Shown here: positions 37,070 through 49,600 of the stretch, piece by piece
How positions within the stretch are numbered: the stretch's first letter is position 1
How the letters are laid out: each line of letters opens with the position of its first letter
Assembly (NCBI GenBank): GCA_019614645.1
Contig: JABWDB010000005.1
Span: 16,233,001 to 16,297,000 of the forward strand
DNA length: 64,000 nucleotides
DNA from: Stratiolaelaps scimitus
Lineage: Eukaryota > Arthropoda > Arachnida > Mesostigmata > Laelapidae
Direction of reading: 5' to 3'
Made by a program: the position numbers and the translations under genes
The notes under the pieces: model-generated
The model's database searches: none
What the model was told of the DNA's origin: nothing
The model's input: only the letters and a program-made list of their open reading frames with translations

Positions 37070-39052
37070 GCCGGTATTCATCCGCGTGTTTCTGTACGGG
37101 CAAAATTCGATCGATTCACTATTTGTCACCCCTAGACGAAATAGGCAAAAACGAATATCTACCTAGCTATTGTTATTATTGTATTAGTGTGTGGTAAATA
37201 TAATATTGTTCTCAGCATTATGAAACCACCCCACCTGCGATGCAGCACCATCTCCCATCCCCCAACGACCAGTCACTTGCTATCACCGGGATAACAGTAT
37301 ATTCAAGTGAAATAAAAATGTCCCCGAACTTTTTTCCTGTTCAACTTCAAACAATCGCCAATCTATACGTGTTCCGATCGATCGATCGATATCCTCATAG
37401 TGAAATACACAAACCTATCGATCCGGTACCCCCACCACACAAAAAATTGCCGCCAATACTCGACAAGGCAGCGGCCGGAGAGAAACAACGGCAGCCGCCG
37501 CAGCAGAAGAAAAAATGAACTGTTGAAACATAGAATCGCATAGCCTATACGGCGCTACGATATTTCACGCCGACGTCGATCGGCCACAGTGACCGCGGCC
37601 GTCAGCACCGCCGCTGCCGCCGCTGCCGCCGCTGGAGCACCAACGAACCAACCAATTGGTTGTCTTCGTCTTCATCCAGAAACTCAGTCAATTTCTCCTT
37701 CCGCCAATAGCGATCAGTCGGACGCAAACAATGCGCTGTTTTTATCTCAGTTTTTTCTGCTGCTGCGGCTGCTGCCGCTGCTGCTGATGTCGATGATGTT
37801 GTTGTTATTGTTCACACAAATAAAAATTCATCTTATGCTGCTGATGCTGCTGTCAATGTAAATAATTTGATTTGCAAAATTGATTTATTTAAATCTACCA
37901 GCGAGCAACAGCAGCGGCGGCGGCTGCTGCTGCTGTTGCTGTTATTGTTGTTGTTGTTGTTGCTACTGATGTCATTCTTGCGGTTGTTGTTGCTGCTGGC
38001 GGTTACGGTTGTTGTCGTTGTTCAAATAGATCTTCAATTTTTTGAAGAGCTTCTGCGCGAGCTCCAGAGCACAGGGGAGGACCACCGGCACTGGCCAGTG
38101 GTATTTGAAAAGCATAGAAAAACCGGATGAAAATCGCGTCACCGGCGCAGGTGCCGCGCCGCTTGCGGTGTCCTTAACAACGGCAACGACATACACGAGA
38201 CGAGAGAGTGGCGAGCGTCACGGCGGCGTCGCGCGGGCAGGCAGGCAGGCGGGCGGGCGGCCGGGTGGGCACCGTTCTCTTTTTTTTGCCGCGTGCTTTC
38301 GCAAATTCGTCCGTCCGTCCGCACGCGACGCGATTCGTGCCAAATCGTCACAATGTCCCCACACCGCAGTCGAACAGTACTACTCAAAGAATGAGGTGTT
38401 CTGCCGCCGTCACCGGCAGCATCAGCAGCGGCAGAAGCATCACCACCACCGCAGCCACTATCAGTGCGACATGCACTGGCAACGCAACGAAGCTCAGCGT
38501 CGTGGCGGATGCAGCAGCCTGAGAAGAAGAAGGATAAAAATTTCGATTACTTACGAACGACTGGAAATGGACGAACGGCCGTCCGGCCGGCCGACTGACT
38601 CACTCACCGATTGGTGATGGCGTTGGTCGATTGTCGCCACCGCCGCGCGCATCGATCGAAGCCCACCAGCAGCAGCTGAATGCGACGTTGCGAGTGTGAC
38701 AGAGCTATGACGATGTTGTTGCTGGTGGTGGTGCTGGTGGTCGGGATGAGGTGTCTCGACTATCGGATCCGCGTCTCAAGCATCGGCGCACATTCTGCCG
38801 AAGTCACCGAAGGATTTGCGGAGATTATTGGCGTCATCGATTTTTGATCGCCGTTTGTCGCTGTGGGTCGCTGTCTGTCTGTGTGTGTGTGTGTGAGAGT
38901 GCCCGTGTACATAAGCCTGTATGAGAGCGAGGCGGCACCAGCGGCAAAGCGCGATGTGCGTTGGCGGCGGACAACACGTCATTGGGTCAGCGTGTCCACA
39001 ACAGGAATTCTGTCAGACAGTAGATTTGCGAGGAATGAAGGAAGGGGGACAT

Positions 39053-39090
39053 ACATATATATATATATATATAAATAGAGAGAGAGAGAG
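39053..39090. repeat. Compound (TA)n(GA)n microsatellite
   Basis: TA alternation, a short AAA spacer, then seven GA units. Same order of motifs as at 43393-43446. Confidence 0.9.
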
Positions 39091-40917
39091 CATGAGAGTG
39101 GCAGAATTAGAAAAAAGACACCGCAATATGTATGTATGTCTACTGATACGAACGAACACGAAGCTAAACATGGAAACATTTTAATCGGCTCACTGATTGG
39201 AAGAAAATATTTTGCCTCGTAGATTCTTTCCTATTGGCAGTTGGACGGCACAAACAAAGTGTTCGTAGCGAATGTATATATATATATATATATATAAAGG
39301 AGAAGTAGATGATGGTGTTTTTTTTGTGCATCGTATATTGTACTACTAAACATGAGTCTGGCATGAACCACCAAAAGAACTCTCAGTTCAAAGTATTAGA
39401 AACGGATAACAATACTCGCTGAAAAGTGTTGGTTAAGAATATTTCGATCGAATCACACAGTTCTGGTGAGAAATGCTTACATTAGAATCAAGTTCTAACT
39501 TGGCCATTCGTACTGCAGCTAGTATATTACTGCTTAGTGGTTTTGTTGACTTGCCATTATTCGAGTACGTGTAACAGATACTGGATGTACTTATAGCTGA
39601 ACGGAGACGCGTAAGCGATCCTCCTAAATCACTATACGTCGTTATATTGATACGTACGACGTGGTGAAAATGGTGGCATCTGCAAAACGGCACAGACAAA
39701 CACTGACAATGTTCTCCTCATTTTTAGATTTCTAATTGTTGATGTCGCCATCACCACAGCAATCAAAGTCATATGGGTGCCTACCTTGAAAATCGCGTTT
39801 GTTTGAAACGGAAACGTCAATACATATCATCTCCTCTACCGTATCTCACCGTTACGTGTACGGGAAGGTGTTGCGTCGAAATGACTCCTTAATTCACGCT
39901 ACGAGTTGATTGGCGTTCCATTATAACAGAAACTCGCGGAAATCCTATGTTTGAATAGTCGTCTATTGACGGAATTCGCCAGCCGGAATTCGTCGGCCAA
40001 TTCCTCTCATGTAAGACCGAAACAACGTGGACTCTGACCGTTAAATCCAATCGAATGTCAGCGCTTTGAAAAAGACAGCTTCATTTGTTGCTGCAGTTGT
40101 CTCCGAATCACCAACCGACATAGATCTAGCACCAGCAGCAACATTCACTCCAGCTTATTCATTCAGCATTCAGCCCGCTTCTGGTCGTGAAAACAAGGAA
40201 CTCAGTCTCGAAAATTTTTCAGCATCTGACAGCATGACTAGGATTTTTATTATACTGCGAAAATAATCAGCGTCCTCGGCTGTTAAATGATCCCATTACT
40301 CATAATTCTTGCAACAAACATCGTTTGCATGATACTCACCCAACCTGCGCTTGTAATATCCACGTAGCACCATGCACCAAAGTATTACAGTGCTTCAACC
40401 CGTTGTTTCTCGCCCTCCCTCTTGTCGCGATACCTCCCGTTGCCTTGTCGTAACTAACCAAAGGAACCGCATTTTTCTTTTAAGTTAAACAATATATATA
40501 TATATATATATCTCAATAGCTCGTCCCAGTTATTTGTACCGCCCACCTCCGTGTCTATGGCTATTTCGGAGTTTCCAGCAGAACGTGTGAGTCCCTGTTG
40601 GATGGTTGGTTGCCGTTACTGATCCGCATACGCTGGCAAGAGGCATAACTATTGCAAGGGCGCCTACGACCTTCGCAATGATTCTGTCACAAAGAATCAG
40701 TCCGTGTGCTGCTATGCTCGAAGAATTTTGCAAACAATTCTCAATCGTTCTATCGTTAAAAAGTCCATGCGCCATGCTATCTATATCTATTCTATTCTTT
40801 TATTTCGAATTTCGCTACGCCGATCCGACACGTCTGTGTACTGCTTTACTTGCTTTCCTTACGTTCATTTGCAACCTTGTCACATTCACTGACGAAGCGA
40901 CTTTATGGCATCATCAA

Positions 40918-40951
<34 letters not shown>

Positions 40952-41251
40952 CATACATATATATATATATATCCATAGAAAAGAACTACACGTCGACATT
41001 GATGTTGATGTTGCAATAATCTGTGAGTAATCATTCGAAATCAGCAGATGGGGAAAAACGCGGCGAAAATTCACGCCTTGCCCAGACGGCGCGACCCAAG
41101 ATATCGTTTTTGGATGGTTCACCATTTTAATTATTGCTATATATCATCTCACGGCGAAGAACAGAACGTCCCCATCCAACTACCTCTGGAATAACCTGTC
41201 CTCGTATCGAGGGTAGAGAAATTCTTGATTTTTTTTATTCACCAAACTATA

Positions 41252-41286
<35 letters not shown>

Positions 41287-41300
41287 TATACTTATATATC

Positions 41301-43391
41301 TAATCATCATTGTCGTCCCCCCAAAGGCGGTTACGGACACGTAGGCCGATGTTCAATCAAATACCGCTGATGGTGACCGCGATATTTCGCGAATCATTGT
41401 GCTCGTAACGGCAGATAGCACACAATTAGAGAATGTTAATTATTTCTTTTCTCAAAAATTGCATTTCGCCTATCACGCCAGCGCATCCATCGGTGCCACC
41501 CGGTCACTTCATCATTGCCCGCCCTCAACGACCCGTTCAGTCCCCGACGTTTGCTTTGATATCGTCGTTCGTCACCTGACGACGTCATCTGCCGAGCGTT
41601 TAAGCCATATTTTAACTGAACGCAGCAACATTGTCGCTGTTATCGTTAACGTTCGCCGACCATCGTATTCGGAAATTCGTCTGCCCGCTTCGTTCTGGGC
41701 CGAGCAGGGACGATTCTCGATTTTCTGCAAAGTGTTCTTCTTCGGTCGCCTTTTTTCCGTTTCTTTTATGTGTCTTCTGTTGTTGTTGTTGCTGCGGCTG
41801 CTGCTGCGGCTGCTGTTGCTGTTTCTTCTGCTGTTATTATGGTATTGGTGTAGTGGTGACGGTGACTTGTGTGCCTGTGGTCAAACGGTCGAACGGTGCT
41901 GGCTCTGGCCATCTATCCCCTTGCGATGTCGGTTCCCTTTGACTCCGTTCTGTGCTGTTTCAACTTCTGGCATAAGGACACATTCATTTGATTTTTACCC
42001 ATTGGCGACGCAGCAGCAACAGCAGCAATAGCAGGCGGAAACGGCGGCGATGGCTGCCGTCCGCTGTCAATTTTCCTATACTATCTGCCGCCCCACAACC
42101 CGCCGCGGCGCTGGTTTCGGCTATAATAATCGTGATCAGTAGTGGTATTGGCGGTAGCGCTTTGCTTGCGTCATCATCAGACTCATCAGCCAGCGAGCGA
42201 ACGACCGGCGGCAGCGGCGGCGGCGGCTGAGAGGCGCAGGCGGTGGCCACGGGGGCGCCGTGAACTTATTTTCATGCGGTTTTTTTTTCGAGGCGTTTCC
42301 TGCTTTGCCGATTCAAATCGCCAGTCGGCTGAGCGTCATCGGTCCGCCCGTACGCCGGATGGTCATGCCCTCTCAGTGAGATTGAGTGCGTGTATTTGTT
42401 GTTAGATCAGTGTTTTTTTCATTGTCCACCTCCATATACCTCGCCGTCGATAAATACAACGAAATACTGATTATGATGATTATTATTACCAAAGGTGTAT
42501 TTGTTTGTCCACGACGCTGCCTGCTACCGCTCCCGTTTGTCGTCTGGCCCGACCTAGATAATGGTAAAAGTCACAAATATATATATGGCTCGCCATACCG
42601 GGTATCAGGCGGTGCAGGCGCGCGATTGTCGGACGGACGAAATATCCATAACAGTGGTGGGTGATCTCTTCCTCTGACGTATTATGACTTGTGAGACAAT
42701 CTTCTTTCTTGTGATGTTTTCGGCTAATGTTAACTGTGCAATATTCATGTCTTAGTAATTTGTGACTATACGAGACGACTAGCGACCATTGATCCGACGA
42801 AGCTCAACTCGATCTTGTCAACACAAATATTGATGCACTCATGTATTATGAACGCTTAGCCATTTTTTTTCGGTCAACGTTCAAAGCGAAATGAACTACC
42901 ACACACGCAGAGCTCCAATGCGTTTATTGCTGCGAGCAGTATATAACAGCCAATTGATGCAGTGTGTAGGTAAATCTATTTACGATGATGATGATAATAA
43001 TAATAATGTGAAAAGCCTTCTGCAGTTATTTGCATAACGTTTGCCGGCGATAACAGAGAAACAAATTATTTACAAACGGAATGAGAATACTATCGTGTCC
43101 GTGTGTTCGTGCACACGCACACCGACACAGTTGTCCACAGTCAAAGGGGTGCAATGGAGAGCTCGGAATTGATTCCGGATGATTAAATACGAGTAGTTTG
43201 TTTATGGGAGAGGGAGGGGCTTTTGACTAGTGTTGGCTGCCGTTGACCAGCCCGTTGTCAAGGTCATCACTATTGTGCCAATCCAATTCAGACCATTGCT
43301 GCTGGTCATATAGATAGACTCCAGCGAATATCTGGCTCTGAGACAATTATTAATAAGACTCGCACTTTCGCTGCTTGCTACTATAGTAATA

Positions 43392-43446
<55 letters not shown>

Positions 43447-46043
43447 TCGCCCTCTGCAGCTAGAACCGGTGAAAGTGATCGATTGTGTTGATAATTTTCA
43501 TCCCGAACAGCGACGTCGAAGGCAGACTGGCCAATCATTTAGTCGACGGCATAGTTTCGCCAGCAGTTGATTGTGCAGCTGATAGCGATCGTACAAAGTT
43601 TAAGTTTATCCAAGACTGAACTTTGTCCAGATGTGAGCTTTTTTTGTTATAACGTCTTGTACTTCTCGTCTGTTTTTGTCAGATCACGTCTCAAGATCAG
43701 GATTGAACATCTGTTCTACTCCGTGTGTTTCGTTTCTTTTTTTTATGCACCTTTCAACAACACAAGAAATATTCAGGTACAACCAAATGCGTCGAATCTG
43801 TCGATACATTGCGATTTCTATTAGCTTCATTGTATGCTTGTGGTGCTGAGATTTCTGTTCATTGCTAAGCACATTTCAGCTGTATGTCTGTGTATTATTC
43901 CATTCTGACAACCCCACAGAACGGTTTCAAGTGGGGCAAGATTTCATCTGGATCGGGTATACTGAGGAATCCAGCGACACTTCCAATAGCCGAGCTGCCT
44001 TTTATAGATATTCGATAACGGGGAGAAATGCATAAATCAGATAAGCTCTTCGACGTCTCTTCTCCCTTCCTTCGTTCTTTCTTGTTTTTTTTTTTTATTT
44101 CGATTTCACTCTGATCAGTCCGCCAATTTCGACAAATACATACATCTGTCTATTCGCGGTTCCCGCTTCTCGGGCTAGCGACAGCGTTGAGACACATGGT
44201 GACAGGAACTATAGAATTTTGAGTGTAGACGCCAAATCGACCGACAGCAACATTCGTATGAAATGATTACTTATGGGGAAACACTACTGAAACGAACTGA
44301 ATTTAGCGCTACGAGCTCTTCTCCTCCGTGGTTTCCGTGCAATTCTAGCATAATGCCAAACGAATAATGGTGATGCTTAGACCGGTAAGCCGTTTCTAGC
44401 CGCTGAACGAGGGGGAACGAGGGAAGGTTTTTTAAAATGTTCTATCTGCATAATTGAGACGTAACATTCATTATCTTTAATTAGTATTTTGATTATTCTA
44501 CGGAGGATTTGTATTTCGATTATTATTATTATTATTACTATTATTTCGATTATACGGCTTCAGTGTTCTTGAGCGGTCAAATACGAGGCATTCCTAGACC
44601 AGTTTCCCGATTATGCCTTTAAATAAACAATTGCCGAATTTGAGGCTCGTTTCTTCGTTAGGCATTTGTCATTTGCTTTTGTGCTGTCTAAAATCTCTAT
44701 TCTGCGGCCAGATATTCCCCGTCTTGTTATTATCTCTATATTTCTGAAAGAGCCATTGTAGTTAGCCACGATAAGTACTACCGTAGTTAATTGATTGACA
44801 GAGATGATGACGATCGTCATTACAACTAGCGTTAGCTTGCTGCCGCCATGCGTTATTATCTGAGTTCATTTGTGAAGCGTTCGCACACATAACCGCGCAC
44901 CATGCTTGAAGCGCTTGAATTCAGAGTGGTTGGCAGATGTTTACAAGTATAAGGAAACATATTTTTATAGGCTGAGTAGTACTGGGGTATTTTTTCGCCA
45001 CTACACAACCTCTGTGTTTCTCGTCTCGGTTCAACAATCACTCATCGGGCTGATCATAGCGACATTGGCTCGCAGCTCTGCCGTGTCATGTTTTGAGAGT
45101 TCTCACTTCCCTCGATCCGCTCATTTGCTAGAGGTCACTTTTTCTTCCTTTCGCTTGGTGAGTTCCTTCTATTTCTGCTCGCCCCGGCTGCCAGTTAATA
45201 TTGCGAGCTGATGCGCGCTTTTTCTGAAAATGCATACCCTTTTTGTTGTTGTTGGCGTGGTCGACATCGCCGCTGCTGCTGCTGCCTCCACCGCCGCCTC
45301 CCGCACCACTGATGAGGGCTGCGCAATGGCCGCGGTTCCTTGCTGCGCTCTGTCGTTGGGGCTGTGCTTCCAGGTCGAACGGTGTTGTCGCAGCGTCGGC
45401 GTTGACCACAAACAACACCATCGCCGCCGCCGCTGCCGCTGCCGCCGCATTCCCTTTAACCATCTCTGGCAATGCGTTGCGCTCTGTACGGCACCGGTGC
45501 TCACTTCAGCGTACTACGTTCGGTCAATGAAGCAGCCAAGCACAAAAGAGACAGAGATGACGATGGTTTTAGCTGTGGCCACGGGCAGCGATGACGACGA
45601 CGATGATGATGTTGATTACCTCGACGTTGATGCCCACAGCGGATGACGACAACGACCACGAGGAGATGGCAGGCCACCGGGAGTCTGGCGGTTGCCAACG
45701 CCAGCTCGTTGCTTTCTTTACCTCGTGCTTTGGTCTGGTTCGTTCATTGGTTCATTCCATTTCGTTTCGTTTAGGATTGAAAACGAGTACGAGTCAGTCC
45801 GCTCTCGCTCATTCGCTGTCGCGCTCCTCAAATATAGTCAAATAGTAAAAACACTCGTTGTATGTATACCTATATATCTAGCGCTCTATTATATACATAT
45901 ATATATATATATATTCTGGTCCCACAAAAGGCAGCACTGGATCAGAGGCAAAGGAAAAAGAGACCAATAAAGAAAAGAAGAAGAAGACGACGAAGAAGCA
46001 AAAGAAAAGCGCTAGACGGCAAAAATGCTAAAGGCAAAGGCGT
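41301..46043 (+). other. Intron 6, segment 6
   Basis: No supported gene. The 210-codon frame at 41399-42031 becomes poly-Leu and poly-Gln from the CTG/GTT run at 41770-42030, so most of it is repeat. Other repeats: GGC triplets at 42205-42232, a compound TA/GA tract at 43393-43446, triplet runs at 45245-45300 and 45420-45455, and TA at about 45895-45914. 42660-45200 is ordinary intronic DNA. Confidence 0.35.
43393..43446. repeat. Compound (TA)n(GA)n microsatellite
   Basis: About 29 bp of TA followed directly by about 25 bp of GA. Confidence 0.95.
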
Positions 46044-46673
46044 TTATTTTCTGGTCGACTGGTCGACTGTTGGTGATGATGTTGACCAGCGCTCGTGCCA
46101 CTGTGATGGTTTGCATCGGTAATGCCCGATCTCCGCCGGACCATTTGTGACTGGATCAACCCAACGGCGCTGACCTAAGCGACGTTGGCTAGTGACAATA
46201 GATAGATACAGTTTGAGCGTCGTTGAATGCTTCAAACTGACGAAAAGCGCTTCCCGCCTCTTTTTTTCTTTTTCTTTCTCTCCCGTGCGAAAATGACGAA
46301 GAAAAATACTACCACCGCAATGGAGGAACGAAAGGGAAACAGTGAAAGGCAGAGATGACAGTTTCATCCAATATGGACTTCTAACGTCGTAAGAGAAGAA
46401 CGATGACGACAGCGGTGGGTCGGCCGAAAAATGAAACTCATTCGAGCGAAAGTGGCGTTGTGCCGCTGTGTTAAATTCGAATACACAGAAATTGTCATAA
46501 TTTCTGTTCTCTGCTCGAGTTGTTCGGGTCGGATTGGTGTATGCTCGTGCAAATGGCAGGGTATATTGCACACACGGCGTATTGCGTATGTGTTCCTGGT
46601 CATATTGATCGTGAACCTGCGTTACGGGTAGGCAGCTAGTTTTCGGGCCTGTCTGACGTTGAATAAGCGACAA
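46044..46673 (-). other. Minus-strand open frame of 209 codons, unrecognised
   Basis: This is among the longest open frames not built from simple repeats. It starts MSLIQRQTGPKTSCLPVTQV and stays open to a stop at 46044. There is a charged stretch (EKEKEKKRRE) from the T/C-rich DNA near 46260-46285. No domain, signal peptide or membrane segment is recognised, and no splice structure was worked out. Over 64 kb and six frames a frame of this length by chance is uncommon but not impossible. It could be a small intronless nested gene, a remnant of one, or chance. Confidence 0.15.
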
Positions 46674-49600
46674 AACTCAAAAGGAAGTGGAGCTGGTCAG
46701 AAAACGGCTATCGGCAATAATAATAATAATAGAATAGACTGCACGAGCACTCTGTTGCACTCTCGTTAATGGACATTTAGTTCAGCAGAAACGAAACTGC
46801 GAAGTATCCATCGGGGTCCGCACCGATACACTCACACGTATGTGCATGCTGATAGCTTTCTGACTTTCCGGATGGACGGTGAGATTGACGCCGGCCATTC
46901 CTGCTCGACTCCGGTATGCCCATCACAATATTCTATCTGCTTGCTCTCCGCACGCGCGAGATTATACGCGCACCACACGGCCAATCAGTAGGTAGCATGG
47001 CCAACGGACGCGGTCCCGGACCGTGATTAGCGGACAGTGATTTGGTGAATGCGGTGTGGCGAGTGCTGTGATTTGCTGGTGATAACGGCCGTACGGTTGA
47101 CAATCCAGACGCTGCTCAGCGACGAGCCAAATACATATACGTCGTATACGGGTACACAAAATACTATATAGGAGCCAGGAACCGATTGGAAGGTCACACA
47201 GGAAAATAATGCAAAAAAATTCAATGGATATTACTAACCGTAGAAAAAATATAACGAAAAGAACTGAGCCGTTATATAAATAAATGATCACTAACTATTA
47301 GGACGTAGTATCAGCCGATAAAGCGGATCGAACTATGATGATGCGGGTCCAGCGGCACTTCGAGACCGAGCGTATTGTTCTAACGAGTCGTAGGGCATGT
47401 CATATTTGATATGTACATTATCTATACGAATGATTTTATAAACTTGTCTAGCTAACACATCTGACGCTCACGCATTTACTAGGTTTTGCCAGCGCGCGGT
47501 GCTTGTATGCGGATATGGTTAGAGTCGAGCTCTTCCCTTCGGATATGTTAAGCTGACGGGCGGGCAGTTGGAAGCGTTGTGGCAAAATTTCGATCATCGA
47601 AGAGACAAGCGGAAATTCCCTGACAATTGTGGATTTATTCGAATGCAGTTAAAATGACTCATTGCAACTCGTTTATATATATATATATGCAGCGTACACA
47701 AACATTGGATCGTATAACCCCGGTGTTTGCCATAAGCGGTTCTTATGGGTGGTGGGCGTTTTAATCTGGTCAAACAACAAAGATAGCATATCAAGAAGAA
47801 TATTTCAAAACAACTCCCTTCCGCCGCCGCACTCTATTAATGTCGGAAACGGTTCACGAATTCTCTGCTACGTTCTGGATATAAATATTGAAGAGGCACA
47901 ACAAGGAACAAGGCAGGTATAATTACGTCATCGTGAAACTCCGAAAATGTGCCGTTTTTTTTTTCTCTAAGCGTAAAGTCCCACGCGTCGCCAGCACTGC
48001 TCGGCGTGTTCACACGGCTCACGTTAAGGAAGAGATTGACGGGTAACTTAGTGAAAGAGCTTGAGCGCCACCGAAGAAGCTCCTGGCCAATATCGTTAGC
48101 CGGCACTAATATTATCACACCGTTGGCGGCACTGACGGTGTCGTTGATAGACGAACATAATAAAAAGTGCAAACGAAATCCCATTTCTTAGTTCGACTAA
48201 CGCAACAACTGCTAGTACTACTATTGCTGCTGCTTCCAATGAGAGTTCGCTGCAAAGTCGACCAGAGTAACGATTCAGGACTACTGGGATGGACAACGGC
48301 GGCGGCGGCGGTGACCAAACAAATCATTTAAATACACGGAAACAACCCTGCTACGGCGACAACAACAACAACAATAATAAGAGGAACAGCACCAGCTATT
48401 ACTTCTATAAGAGCGAGGAAATTTGGTGCGTGCCGAAGAGGAGGGCCACTGAGCACATAATGGTAATAATAATGGGGTTGGTCAGTCGGTTAACTTTTTC
48501 TTCATAGTCGCCTTTGAGGCAGCGGGGCCCGACCGAACGACAGCCGCTGGCCCCTGCCCCCCCCCCCTCTCTGTGGCATTTGGCAGAATGCCACAGTTAC
48601 TATTAGTATTATTATTGTTATGATTATGAATGCGGTAAATGTGTATCTGTATTTTGTACATATTTACGTAGTAGTAGTGGTGGTAGTAGTGGTGGTAGTA
48701 GTGGCTGTAGTATGTCCGGGGTAACAACAAGAACGGCGCTGGACAGCGGTCCCATTGAATTGCCAACGAACAGGATTTAGCAGCAGCAGCAGCAGCAGTT
48801 TGACCTAATGTAATAATACCGCAACAAGGTAGGTCGGAGACGAGACGAGGAGGAGACATACTAATGGCCTCCAATGTGACATCGAGTAATATCTATGTAT
48901 TTAGCGATATGCATTGACCCCGTTCACATCTCGATCACCATCATTTCGACTCGTACTAAACACACCCGGTCCAGCCTGTCGGGTTTCTATGGCCAGGATA
49001 CGTTTGGATTTCACTGTTGTTTTCCTTTGCGCGCACGGGGATGGGGAATAGGGGTATGAAGCGATCCCACAATTGGGACTCGGATATTTTCATTTATTGT
49101 CATTTATCAGTTATTATTCCTCCAGCGGTTGTTCTTGTTCCCAACATTCGGCTAATTCAAATTAGGAGCTTGAACGCAATTCGACAAGGGGCGGGCCATT
49201 CCGGTAGCTGGACACGAGAGCTGACAAAGACAGGAATGACTAAGCCATCGAGACGTTCAGCGAGTCGATACATAGTTCAATAGTAGAGCCACTTGTCAGC
49301 CTGTCCCGGTGAGCGTATTCTGTTGAGCTAAACTTGGCCTTTCGCAGCCCCCGGTGTCTTCACTCTGACTGACGCAATCCACGAATAGTTCGCGGGCTCA
49401 TCCGTGTACCTCCTCGTGGCGTCATCGGTCGGATCCAGCCTCTTGGTCGCCCAGATACCATCCGAAGGATCCTTGATAACAGCGCCCGCCATCCGGCACA
49501 AGTTCCCACATGGCCACGGTGTCAACACCACCGCCGCGACAGCGTCGCACACATGCTGGACGCCAGATTTGACTAAGGAAATCGCTGGCGGTCGCCGCGA

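Larger units (their letters stand above)
32901..41300 (+). other. Intron 6, segment 5
   Basis: No supported gene. Contents: TA at 32909-32929, a (CAG)4(CTG)4 palindrome (32955-32978), a G11 run (33342-33352), TA at 37033-37069, CTG/GTT triplets at 37580-38030, a compound TA/GA tract at 39053-39090, TA at 39274-39296 and 40493-40511, an imperfect TA block at 40917-40972, and TA at 41253-41290. A frame at 40062-40266 enters in a phase compatible with exon 6 (see findings). Confidence 0.35.

Noticed and set aside
41399..42031. 210-codon plus-strand frame
   Set aside because: The second half is poly-Leu and poly-Gln from repeats and the first half has no recognisable motif or splice support.
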